This document shows positions 37,139 through 45,381 of a stretch of DNA of 55,799 bases, piece by piece. Numbering within the stretch: the stretch's first letter is position 1; each line of letters starts with the position of its first letter. This DNA comes from Deltaproteobacteria bacterium SG8_13. GTDB taxonomy: Bacteria; Desulfobacterota; Desulfobacteria; Desulfobacterales; SG8-13. Location of the stretch: NCBI GenBank assembly GCA_001303025.1, contig LJNK01000029.1, forward strand, positions 1 to 55,799, read 5' to 3'. A model generated the notes under the pieces. That model was not told the origin of the DNA. It saw only the letters and a list, made by a program, of their open reading frames with translations, and did not search any database. A program made the translations under genes and the position numbers.

Positions 37139-37212
37139 TCAATTTGTTGGCAAGCGTTCTCCCATTTCCCGCCCCCAAACTCGATTTGCACCCGAACCGG
37201 GGAATTCAAATG

Positions 37213-37244
37213 TTGACAGGGGTAAAAAATCGTGTATTTTACCC
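37213..37244 (+). promoter_or_regulatory. Promoter overlapped by an inverted repeat, upstream of the acidic hypothetical gene
   Basis: TTGACA (37213-37218), 16-base spacer, TATTTT (37235-37240). A perfect inverted repeat GGGTAAAA (37220-37227) / TTTTACCC (37237-37244), nine bases apart, covers the spacer and -10, as expected of an operator. It may equally be a hairpin in DNA that is not regulatory. Confidence 0.5.
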
Positions 37245-37388
37245 TCGTTTTGGTTGTACAATAGAACTTCGGCGATGCGGTCCGACACGGTTCCTTTGAC
37301 CGGGGAGCGTGCCGGCCGGGCCTGCAGCGGCGGGCAGACAGAATCATACACAGCAGCATGGGAAACATACGCATGGCGAGGTGTTGAA

Positions 37389-37859
37389 ATGAAGCAAAAA
37401 TACCAGATCACCCGGGACGATGAAAAACAAACCCTGACGATTCGCGAATACGCCGAGCTGGACAAGGACACCCTTTCGCCGCTCTGCGAAGAAAATTATC
37501 CGATGGAGGCCATCCAGAAGGCCGTGCAGGAGAAAAAGGAAGTGCTGATTGCGGCGTTGCGAACGAAAAACATGTATCCTCCGGGCGTGTACGCCGAGCG
37601 GATCGCCGCCGGCGTGACCGCACTGCTGGAATCGCAGGATCAGTCCGTCGAGTTGTTTTTCGACGATATTGAACTGCTGGCTGCCGAGGAAGAGGAGATG
37701 GAAAGCCTCGTGGAGGAGGAATCCGACGGAGACCTGGATGAACTGCTGGAAGACGACTATGAAGACGGTGACCTCGATGACAAGGAGGGGTTGAAGAAAT
37801 TGAATTCCTCGTTGAAGGTTGCCGATGACGAATACGGCGAGGCCGACGGGGAAGGGTAA
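37389..37859 (+). CDS. Hypothetical acidic protein
   Basis: 156-residue protein not recognised. The first 90 residues look folded and mixed in charge (YQITRDDEKQTLTIREYAELDKDTLS, then AIQKAVQEKKEVLIAALRTKNMYPPGVYAERIA). The C-terminal third is strongly acidic, with runs of Glu/Asp such as AAEEEEMESLVEEESDGD. ATG 37389 follows GAGGTG at a suitable distance. No membrane segment, signal peptide or Cys motif. Flanked by its own promoter/inverted repeat and the hydrogenase operon leader. Confidence 0.75.
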   Translation: MKQKYQITRDDEKQTLTIREYAELDKDTLSPLCEENYPMEAIQKAVQEKKEVLIAALRTKNMYPPGVYAERIAAGVTALLESQDQSVELFFDDIELLAAEEEEMESLVEEESDGDLDELLEDDYEDGDLDDKEGLKKLNSSLKVADDEYGEADGEG

Positions 37860-37933
37860 AACTGCTCGTAAACCGGCTCCGAAAGCCGGTATCTGCACAC
37901 CGGATATTCCGCTTGCGCGCAATTTGGTCTTGA

Positions 37934-37951
37934 CTTAGCCATTGGTATAAT
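37934..37951 (+). promoter_or_regulatory. Extended -10 promoter for the hydrogenase operon (candidate)
   Basis: TGGTATAAT (37943-37951) is an extended -10 element with a perfect TATAAT. A -35 is poor (TTTGGT 17 bases upstream). It lies about 235 bases before hysB. Confidence 0.4.
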
Positions 37952-38044
37952 CTACAAATCATAAATTGGATTCATCGCATGCAAGCCACCATTTGATCCA
38001 ATAGCGCAGCGGTATATCTCATTGATAAAATTGAATAAAAGAAT

Positions 38045-38107
38045 AAAGCCTTTTTGGCGGCGAACCGGTCCCCCTGCAGGATGTAACGCCGTTCCAAAAA
38101 GGCTTTT
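38045..38107 (+). promoter_or_regulatory. Long leader hairpin upstream of hysB (terminator/attenuator-like)
   Basis: AAAGCCTTTTTGG (38045-38057) pairs perfectly with CCAAAAAGGCTTT (38094-38106); just inside, CGGCG (38058-38062) pairs with CGCCG (38087-38091). The apical loop contains CCTGCAGG. A weak TCTT tail follows. It lies about 80 bases upstream of hysB. Confidence 0.6.
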
Positions 38108-38186
38108 CTTGTCTGAATGAGAGGTTGTTTGCGTTGGAGTGTCGGGACGGCGCTATTCCGTCCTCAACAGCATCAAGGAGGTGCCG

Positions 38187-39128
38187 ATGGAACAGGAAAA
38201 AGCATTTTATCAGAGGCTGGCAGAGAAGGGTGTATCGCGAAGAGATTTCATGAAGTACTGCACCTTTCTCACAGCGACGATGGGGCTTTCCTCATCGTTT
38301 GTCCCGAAGGTGGCGGAGGTCTTCGCCGCTCCCCAGCAGCGCCCGGCAGTGATTTGGCTGCATTTCGGTGAATGCACCGGATGCTCCGAATCGGTGCTGC
38401 GCAGCCAGTATCCCTACGTGGACGAGCTGGTGCTGGAAATACTGTCGGTCGAGTACCATGAAACCATCATGGCTGCGGCCGGGCAGCAGGCGGAAGATCA
38501 GCTGCACATGGCGATGAAAAAGTACCAGGGGAAGTACATCTGCGTGGTGGAAGGCTCGATTCCCACCAAGTTCGACGGCGGCTACGGTAAAATCGCCGGC
38601 CGCACCTTCCTGGAAATCGCCAAAGAAGTGGTCCCCAACGCCCTGGCCACCATCGCCATCGGTGCCTGTGCCTGCTACGGCGGGGTCCCGGCGGCCAAGC
38701 CGAATCCCGGCGGGTACAAGGGTGTCAGCGATGCGATCGGGGTCCAAACGGTCAACATTCCCGGCTGTCCTCCCAACCCGGTGAACTTTGTCGGATCCGT
38801 AGTCAACTATCTCCTCCTCGGCAAACTGCCGGCGGTAGACGATCTGGGTCGGCCGCTGTTTGCTTACGGAAAAACCATTCACGACCAGTGCCCGCGAAGA
38901 GCCCACTTTGAAAACGACGAGTTCGTCGAAGAGTTCGGCTCTGAAGAGGCGGCCATGGGGTATTGTCTTTACAAGGTCGGCTGCAGGGGACCGGAGACTT
39001 ACAACAACTGCCCGATCGTCAAGTTCAACGACGGAACCAGTTGGCCGGTGGAAGCCGGACATCCCTGCCTTGGCTGCAGCGAACCCAATTTCTGGGATCG
39101 GTTTACCCCTTTTTATGAAGAGCTGTAG
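38187..39128 (+). CDS. hysB: Periplasmic [NiFe]/[NiFeSe]-type hydrogenase small subunit
   Basis: 313-residue iron-sulfur subunit, exported with its partner by the Tat system. Twin-arginine signal GVSRRDFMKY (RR at residues 18-19) followed by a hydrophobic stretch to about residue 48. Proximal cluster ligands CTGCSE (63-66), later GACACYGGVPAAKP and GCPPNPVNF; the C-terminal cluster-binding part has His/Cys in DQCPRRAHF, YCLYKVGCRGPETYNNCP and HPCLGCSEPNFWD. ATG 38187 has AAGGAGGT five bases upstream. It resembles HysB of Desulfovibrio-type [NiFeSe] enzymes and lies 58 bases ahead of hysA. Confidence 0.95.
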   Translation: MEQEKAFYQRLAEKGVSRRDFMKYCTFLTATMGLSSSFVPKVAEVFAAPQQRPAVIWLHFGECTGCSESVLRSQYPYVDELVLEILSVEYHETIMAAAGQQAEDQLHMAMKKYQGKYICVVEGSIPTKFDGGYGKIAGRTFLEIAKEVVPNALATIAIGACACYGGVPAAKPNPGGYKGVSDAIGVQTVNIPGCPPNPVNFVGSVVNYLLLGKLPAVDDLGRPLFAYGKTIHDQCPRRAHFENDEFVEEFGSEEAAMGYCLYKVGCRGPETYNNCPIVKFNDGTSWPVEAGHPCLGCSEPNFWDRFTPFYEEL

Positions 39129-39186
39129 GCGAGTCGGCATGCAAATTCATACCAAAATTTTGGTTATAGAATAGGGAGGAGATCTT

Positions 39187-40780
39187 ATGGCACAAAGAGT
39201 CGTGGTTGATCCGATTACCAGGATTGAGGGCCATCTTCGCATTGAAGTGGAGATTGCCGGCGGCAAGGTCGTCAATGCCTGGAGCTCAGGACAGATGTTT
39301 AGAGGAATCGAGTTGATTCTTCAGGGGCGCGATCCGCGCGATGCCCACCATTTCGTGCAGCGCTCCTGCGGAGTCTGAACGTACACACATGCTCTGTCCT
39401 CGGTGAGGGCAGTCGAAGATGCAGTCAACGTCCAGATTCCCCCGAATGCGCGCCTCATCCGCAACCTTCTCCACGGTGCGCAGTTTCAACACGATCACAT
39501 GGTCCACTTTTATCACCTGCACGCGCTCGACTGGGTCGATATCGTCAGTGCACTGAAAGCCGATCCCAAGGCCACCGCTACGCTGGCCGACAATGTCAGC
39601 AACGCCACCGTGGGCGGGGCCGCCTATTACAAGAGGGTGCAGCAGCGGCTGCAGACCTTTGTGGACAGCGGACAGCTCGGTCCCTTCAGCAACGCCTATT
39701 GGGGGCACCCGGCCTACAAGCTTCCCCCGGAGGCCAACCTGATGGCCGCCGCCCATTACATCGAGGCCCTGCGCCTGCAGGCCCGCTCGGCCAGAATGCA
39801 CGCCATTTTCGGCGCCAAGAACCCCCATCTGCAGTCGTTGGTGGTGGGCGGCGTTACCTCCGTGAAGGACCTGACGCCGGATCGCATTGCCGAGTTTCTC
39901 TACCTGACCAAGGAAACCCAGGATTTCATCGAAAACGTCTACCTGCCGGATCTGCTGGCGGTAGCCTCGTTTTACAAGGAGTGGGGCGGTATCGGCGGCA
40001 CCACCAACTTCCTGGCCTGGGGCGACTTCCCCTTGAGCGAAAAAGAACCGGAAAGCCTTTACATGCCGCGCGGCGTCATCAAAAAACGCGATATCGGCGG
40101 CGTGAAGATGGCCAAACAGGAAGCGGTCACCGAGCACGTCGCCCGCGGATGGTACAAGGGCGATGCCGCCCTGCATCCGTTCAAGGGCGTGACCGAGCCG
40201 CTCCAGGAGAACCCCACATACCAGCCCGGCAACGGGATGTATTCCTGGTTCAAGGCCCCGCGCTACGAGGGCGAGCCTTGCGAGGTCGGCCCGCTGACCC
40301 GGGTGCTGGTAGCCTACGGTTACGGCCACAAGGACATCAAGCCCATCGTGGACAAGGTGGTCACCACCCTGGGCATCCCCACCAGCGCGCTGTTCTCCAC
40401 ACTCGGCAGAACCGCGGCCCGCTGCATCGAAACCGTCGCCATCGGTCAGGCCATGCAGGGCTGGGTCATGGAGCTGGAGCGGCAAGGGATTCGGGCTCAA
40501 CGACGTCCCCCGGGGTTCTCTGGGGCACTGGATTGAGATCGAGAACAAAAAGATCAAAAACTACCAGTACGTCGTGCCGTCCACCTGGAACCTGGGTCCG
40601 CGGGATGAAAAGGGCAAGCTGGGACCGGTGGAGGAATCGTTGATTGGAACACCGGTTGCCGATCCGAAGCGACCCCTGGAGATCCTGCGAACGGTGCACT
40701 CGTTTGACCCGTGTATCGCATGCGGTGTCCATGTTATCGATCCGGACTCCAACCAGGTCTATAAGATCAAGGCACTGTAG
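39187..40780 (+). CDS. hysA: Hydrogenase large subunit with in-frame TGA (candidate selenocysteine) and a +1 frameshift
   Basis: Catalytic subunit, 530 residues if TGA at 39376-39378 is read through and one extra base near 40492 is skipped. It opens [19 protein letters not shown]; motif L1 is [20 protein letters not shown] (Cys61, TGA at codon 64); motif L2 is [13 protein letters not shown] (Cys509, Cys512, codons TGT and TGC). In known [NiFeSe] enzymes Sec replaces the first L2 cysteine; here L2 is all Cys and the TGA is at the second, metal-bridging L1 position. A SECIS-like hairpin follows. The frame breaks after MELERQGI; the next frame continues [19 protein letters not shown]. Residues after the L2 His form the peptide cleaved by HysD. 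Confidence 0.85.
39394..39412 (+). promoter_or_regulatory. SECIS-like hairpin downstream of the hysA TGA
   Basis: CTGTCCTC (39394-39401), loop GGT, GAGGGCAG (39405-39412): eight base pairs including one G-U, starting 15 bases after the TGA. The G at the loop start is 24 bases from the codon, the range expected for bacterial SelB-dependent SECIS elements. The hairpin lies inside conserved coding sequence (ALSSVRAV). Confidence 0.6.
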
Positions 40781-40798
40781 CATCGGAAACCGAACCGA

Positions 40799-40840
40799 TC
40801 CTGCGCCTCCTTGCATTCAGCATTGGCAAGGGGCGCAGGA
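40799..40840 (+). promoter_or_regulatory. Stem-loop between hysA and hysD
   Basis: TCCTGCGCC (40799-40807) pairs with GGCGCAGGA, and CCTTGC with GCAAGG inside it, with one bulged T and an 11-base loop. No T-run; probably an mRNA-stabilising or processing structure separating hysBA from the maturation genes. Confidence 0.6.
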
Positions 40841-41026
40841 CTCGCTTCCCGCCGCTTCCCGCTGTCGTGGGTGGGAGCAAATGCCTCCCGCCTGTCGCAT
40901 GCAGACCATTCCCCGGAGACGATCCGTGCAGAAGCGATAGTTGCGATCGCCTCGGGGAATGCCGGGCAGTTGGCGTTTTTACCACCCGGGGCGGAAAGAC
41001 CGGCAGCCGAATGTAAAAGGCGAAAC

Positions 41027-41548
41027 ATGGAACCAAGCACCAGACAGGTGATGATCCTGGGCGTCGGCTGCATCCTGTATTCCGACGAAGGCTTCGGCGT
41101 TCGGGTGATCGAGGAAATCCAGCGACGCTATGAATTTCCCGATTATGTGTCCGTGGTGGACGGAGGGGTTCTGGGGGTCAACCTGCTGGGCGTTATTTCC
41201 CAGGCCGACGACCTGATCGTGGTGGATGCCGTCCGCAACAAGGGCGAGCCCGGCCATATGTATCGTCTGGCCGGCAAACAGATCCCGGAGCGGATCCGGG
41301 CCAAAAATTCCCTGCACCAGGTCGATTTTTTGGAAGCCCTGACCCTGTGCCAGGCCCTGGACAAGGTGCCGGAAACGGTGATCGTTGGCATAGAGCCAAA
41401 AGACATCGACACGATGAGTATCGAACTGACCCCAACCACCCGGAGCAAGGTCGATGCGGCCATTGATATGGTGCTGGCCGAGCTCGACCGCCTGGGGGTC
41501 CCCTATAAAAGAGGAAAAACTGAGGATGTGCCTCGCTATCCCATCTAA
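41027..41548 (+). CDS. hysD: Hydrogenase maturation endopeptidase (HysD/HybD type)
   Basis: 173-residue member of the HycI/HyaD/HybD peptidase family, which removes the large-subunit C-terminal peptide once nickel is inserted. Diagnostic parts: VMILGVGCILYSDEGFGVRVIEEI (nickel-sensing Glu/Asp in the SDEGFG motif, about residues 17-23), VVDGGVLGVNLL (about 46-57) and VVDAVRNKGEPG (about 68-79). ATG 41027 follows AAGGCG; a longer open frame upstream is not family-like. It overlaps hypC by 23 bases. Confidence 0.92.
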   Translation: MEPSTRQVMILGVGCILYSDEGFGVRVIEEIQRRYEFPDYVSVVDGGVLGVNLLGVISQADDLIVVDAVRNKGEPGHMYRLAGKQIPERIRAKNSLHQVDFLEALTLCQALDKVPETVIVGIEPKDIDTMSIELTPTTRSKVDAAIDMVLAELDRLGVPYKRGKTEDVPRYPI

Positions 41549-41783
41549 AATCGTCAAGATCGAAACCGGTATGGGCACCATCGACGTGGACGGCGTGCAG
41601 CGGACCTGCAGCCTGCTGCTGCTCGACAATCCGCAGGTTGGCGATTGGGTGATCGTCCATGCCGGCTTTGCGCTGCACAAAATCGATGAAACCGCTGCCA
41701 TGGAAACCCTCCGGCTGCTCAAAGAAGCGGCCGCCTTCGCGGAAGGGCCGCCGCCGGATGAGCCACCGCATGAGACCGACTAG
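41526..41783 (+). CDS. hypC: Hydrogenase assembly chaperone HypC
   Basis: 85-residue chaperone carrying the Fe(CN)2CO precursor with HypD. The invariant N-terminus MCLAIPSKIV gives the essential Cys2; GDWVIVHAGFALHKIDETAA is the second family motif. Its ATG lies within the end of hysD, indicating translational coupling. The last 15 residues are Pro/Glu-rich. Confidence 0.95.
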   Translation: MCLAIPSKIVKIETGMGTIDVDGVQRTCSLLLLDNPQVGDWVIVHAGFALHKIDETAAMETLRLLKEAAAFAEGPPPDEPPHETD

Positions 41784-41828
41784 GTGACACCGCCCCGAAA
41801 GCCTCGCCGCCCGCATGAACCGACCGAT

Positions 41829-44120
41829 ATGTCCCCCGATATGTCAAAACAAGTCGTCGCCCGCAAACTCGAAGTCAACGGAATCGTTCAAGGGGTCGGT
41901 TTCCGTCCCTTTGTCTACAACCTCGCCAATCGATGCGGCCTGAAAGGAGAGGTTGCCAACACCTCTTCGGGAGTGGTGATTTGCGTGGAAGGCGCACGGT
42001 CTGCGGTGGAAGCCTTCACCCGCGATCTTGCCGAGCAGCCCCCGCCCCTGGCGCATATCGTGGAAGTGACATCCACAGAGGTCACACCGGCCGGGTACAC
42101 CGATTTTTCCATCACCACCAGCAGGGGCGAAGCGGCCATGGCGACGCTGATCTCCCCGGATGTTTCCATCTGCGACGATTGCCGCAGCGAGCTGTTCGAC
42201 CCGGCCGATCGCCGCTGCGGTTATCCCTTTATCAACTGCACCAACTGCGGCCCGCGCTATACCATCATTGACGATATCCCCTATGACCGGCCCAACACTT
42301 CGATGAAGCATTTTACGATGTGCGGGCCCTGCCAGTCCGAGTACGATGATCCGCAAAACCGGCGCTTTCACGCCCAGCCCAACGCCTGTGCGGCCTGCGG
42401 TCCCCGGGTGACGCTGTTCGACAACCGGCGCAATGAGGTGCAAGCAGCCGATCCGATCGCCGCTGCCGCCGAGTTGCTGCGGCGAGGCAAGGTGCTGGCC
42501 GTCAAGGGCCTGGGCGGGTTTCACCTGGCTGCCGATGCGCAAAACGACGCTGCGGTAACCCGCTTGCGGCGTCTCAAGCATCGTGAGGAAAAGCCGCTGG
42601 CCCTGATGGCGGCCGATCCGGCCTCCATCCGATCCTTTGCCGCCATGACGATAGAAGAAGAGCGGCTGCTGACTGCCATCCAGCGCCCCATTGTACTGCT
42701 AGTGAAAAAAGAGCCGAATGCGATCTCGAAGGCGGTTTCCCCCCGCAACCGTTATTTCGGCGTGATGCTGCCCTACACCCCGCTGCACTATCTGCTGCTG
42801 GCCCATGGCTTTGCAGCCCTGGTGATGACCAGCGGCAACTTGAGCGAAGAGCCGATTGCCATCGACAACAACGACGCCTTTGAACGGCTGGCCGGCATCG
42901 CCGACTTTTTTCTGATTCACAACCGCGACATCTATTTGCGCAGCGACGATTCCATCATCCGGCATGCGGCCGGAGAGGCCCGTCTGGTGAGGCGCTCCCG
43001 GGGATACGTGCCGGTGCCGATTTTTTTGAAAAAAAAGGTGCCGCCGATCCTGGCCTGCGGGGCCGAGCTGAAAAACACGGTCTGTATTACCAAGGGGAAA
43101 ATGGCGTTTGTCAGCCAGCACATCGGAGACCTGGAGAATCTGCCCACCTATGACTTTCTGGATCTGACCATCCGGCACATGAAGCGGATCCTGGCGGTCG
43201 AGCCGGAAATCATCGCCCACGACTTGCACCCCGATTACCTGAGCACCCAGTGGGCCTTGCAGCAGCCGGATGTGGAAAAAGTCGCGGTGCAGCACCACCA
43301 CGCCCACATCGTCAGTGCCATGAGCGAAAACCGGATCGACGGTCCGGTGATTGGCCTGTCTTTCGACGGCACCGGCTACGGGCCGGACCACAGCGTATGG
43401 GGCGGAGAGGTTCTAATCGCCGACGCAAAAGGGTTCACCCGTGCCGCCCACCTCGACACCGTTCCGATGCCGGGCAGCGCGGCGGCCATCAAGCAGCCAT
43501 GGCGCATGGCGCTAAGCTACCTTCACCGGGCATTCGGGGAGCAATACCGCCGCCTGGAGCTGCCGCTGCTGCGTTCGGTCACAGCCGAGCAGGTGCGCAT
43601 TATCGACGAGATGATGGAAAAAAACGTCAATGCTCCCCCGACCTCCAGCCTGGGGCGGCTGTTTGACGGTGTGGCGGCCCTTGTAGGGCTGCGCACCGAG
43701 GTGGCTTTTGAAGGCCAGGCCGCCATGGAACTGGAGATGATCGCCGCCGACACCGTGGTCAAGCCATACCAGGCCGGGTGGACAGCAGGCGATCCGCTGC
43801 GGGTCCCGACCGGGCCGATCATCGAAGCCGTGGTTTCCGACGTGCTGGCCGGACAAGACGCGGCAGTGATCAGCGCCCGCTTTCATCAGACCCTGATCGG
43901 GCTGTTCGCCGGGCTGTGCGACGCCCTGCGCAAAGCCAGCGGCCTGCAGGCGGTGGTGCTCAGCGGCGGGGTGTTTCAAAATGCGATCTTGCTCACCGGC
44001 CTGATCAAAGCCCTTGAACAAAAGCGCTTTGCGGTGTACACGCAGAAGCTGGTTCCCTGCAACGACGGCGGGATCAGCCTGGGGCAGGCGGCGGTTGCCG
44101 CCGCCCGGGCGAGGCGATGA
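41829..44120 (+). CDS. hypF: Carbamoyltransferase HypF
   Basis: 763-residue HypF, making thiocarboxamide for the CN ligands from carbamoyl phosphate. Domains in order: acylphosphatase (GIVQGVGFRPFVYNLA, about residues 16-31), two zinc fingers (CDDCRSEL...CTNCGPRY and CGPCQSEY...CAACGPR, about 115-205), YrdC-like domain (about 205-385) and Kae1/carbamoyltransferase domain (with HHHAHIVSAM and FDGTGYGPD). Start uncertain: ATG 41829 is chosen, GTG 41784 (adjacent to the hypC stop) and ATG 41841 are alternatives, none with a clear ribosome-binding site. Confidence 0.95.
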   Translation: MSPDMSKQVVARKLEVNGIVQGVGFRPFVYNLANRCGLKGEVANTSSGVVICVEGARSAVEAFTRDLAEQPPPLAHIVEVTSTEVTPAGYTDFSITTSRGEAAMATLISPDVSICDDCRSELFDPADRRCGYPFINCTNCGPRYTIIDDIPYDRPNTSMKHFTMCGPCQSEYDDPQNRRFHAQPNACAACGPRVTLFDNRRNEVQAADPIAAAAELLRRGKVLAVKGLGGFHLAADAQNDAAVTRLRRLKHREEKPLALMAADPASIRSFAAMTIEEERLLTAIQRPIVLLVKKEPNAISKAVSPRNRYFGVMLPYTPLHYLLLAHGFAALVMTSGNLSEEPIAIDNNDAFERLAGIADFFLIHNRDIYLRSDDSIIRHAAGEARLVRRSRGYVPVPIFLKKKVPPILACGAELKNTVCITKGKMAFVSQHIGDLENLPTYDFLDLTIRHMKRILAVEPEIIAHDLHPDYLSTQWALQQPDVEKVAVQHHHAHIVSAMSENRIDGPVIGLSFDGTGYGPDHSVWGGEVLIADAKGFTRAAHLDTVPMPGSAAAIKQPWRMALSYLHRAFGEQYRRLELPLLRSVTAEQVRIIDEMMEKNVNAPPTSSLGRLFDGVAALVGLRTEVAFEGQAAMELEMIAADTVVKPYQAGWTAGDPLRVPTGPIIEAVVSDVLAGQDAAVISARFHQTLIGLFAGLCDALRKASGLQAVVLSGGVFQNAILLTGLIKALEQKRFAVYTQKLVPCNDGGISLGQAAVAAARARR

Positions 44121-44213
44121 CCGCGGCAACCGACATGCCGCAGCAGTTCCGGCCGGAACCGGTGCGGATTCAGGCGCTACCGTGACGGCGGCAACAGATA
44201 AGGGGCTGACAGC

Positions 44214-45308
44214 ATGGCTCTGAAACACATCGACGAATACCGAGATGCAGCGCTTTCCCGACCGTTGATCGACAAGATCAACCGGATCAGCCGCACCCCG
44301 GCGCGCCTGATGGAAGTCTGCGGCACCCACACGGTGTCGATCTTTCGAAGCGGGATCCGGTCCATGCTGCCCGACACCGTTTCTCTTCTTTCCGGTCCGG
44401 GGTGCCCGGTCTGCGTGACCGACCAGAAAGAGATAGATGCCTTCATCGCCCTGGCGCGACTCGACGATGTCATCGTGACCACCTTCGGGGACCTGATGCG
44501 CGTGCCCGGCACGCTGTCTTCCCTGCAGAAGGAAAAAGCCGACGGGGGCGACATCCGCATCGTATACTCCACCACAGATGCGGTGGAGATCGCCCGAAAA
44601 AACCCGGAAAAACAGGTGGTCTTTCTGGGCGTCGGCTTCGAAACCACGGCGCCGACCATTGCCGCATCGATTTCCACCGCCCGCCGGCTCGGCCTGGACA
44701 ACTACTCGGTTTATTCGGCCCACAAGCTGGTGCCGCCGGCCTTGGACGCCCTGATGGCCAACCCGCAGGCGCAGATCGCCGGTTTCATCCTGCCGGGGCA
44801 CGTGTCGGTGGTCATCGGCCTGGATGCCTACCGGCCCTTTTTCGAAACGCATCGGATCCCGTGCGTGGTTGCCGGGTTCGAACCGGTGGACCTGCTCCAG
44901 GCCTTGGCGATGCTGGTGGAGCAAATCGAAGGCGGCGCTCCCGCCCTTGCCAATGCTTACGGACGAGCGGTTACCGCCGAGGGCAACCCCATCGCCCGCA
45001 AACTGCTCGATGAGATATTCGAGCCGGCCGACGTGGCCTGGCGCGGGATCGGGGTGATACCGCAAAGCGGGCTGAAAATCCGCGAGGCCTTTTCCGATAT
45101 GGACGCCGAGAAGATTTTCGACATCCAGCTGCCCGAATCCCGCGACCCCAAGGGCTGTGCATGCGGCGAGGTGCTCACCGGCACCAAAACTCCGCCGGAG
45201 TGTCCGCTGTACAAGACGATTTGCACCCCCATCGATCCGGTGGGGCCCTGCATGGTGTCGACCGAGGGGACCTGTGCGGCGTACTATAAATATTATGACG
45301 ACCGGTAA
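44214..45308 (+). CDS. hypD: Hydrogenase formation protein HypD
   Basis: 364-residue Fe-S scaffold protein on which the Fe(CN)2CO group is assembled with HypC. Motifs: MEVCGTHTVSIFRSGI (Cys near residue 38), LLSGPGCPVCVT (about 60-71), FLGVGFETTAPT (about 138-149) and the C-terminal cluster cysteines in KGCACGEVL, PECPLYKTICTP and CAAYYKY. The hypF-hypD gap is about 90 bases. Confidence 0.96.
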   Translation: MALKHIDEYRDAALSRPLIDKINRISRTPARLMEVCGTHTVSIFRSGIRSMLPDTVSLLSGPGCPVCVTDQKEIDAFIALARLDDVIVTTFGDLMRVPGTLSSLQKEKADGGDIRIVYSTTDAVEIARKNPEKQVVFLGVGFETTAPTIAASISTARRLGLDNYSVYSAHKLVPPALDALMANPQAQIAGFILPGHVSVVIGLDAYRPFFETHRIPCVVAGFEPVDLLQALAMLVEQIEGGAPALANAYGRAVTAEGNPIARKLLDEIFEPADVAWRGIGVIPQSGLKIREAFSDMDAEKIFDIQLPESRDPKGCACGEVLTGTKTPPECPLYKTICTPIDPVGPCMVSTEGTCAAYYKYYDDR

Positions 45309-45381
45309 TATGAAACGGCGGGCGGGACTGGGATCTGTTTTGGGGCCAACGGCAACCCATCGGCCATAACGCGGAGTGCGT

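Noticed and set aside
36789..37388. Long open frame running through both tRNA-Ser genes into the acidic hypothetical gene
   Set aside because: It translates tRNA sequence; the real start is ATG 37389, with its own ribosome-binding site.
40712..40723. Standard [NiFeSe] selenocysteine in the C-terminal DPUxxC motif
   Set aside because: The codons are TGT and TGC, so this motif is all cysteine.
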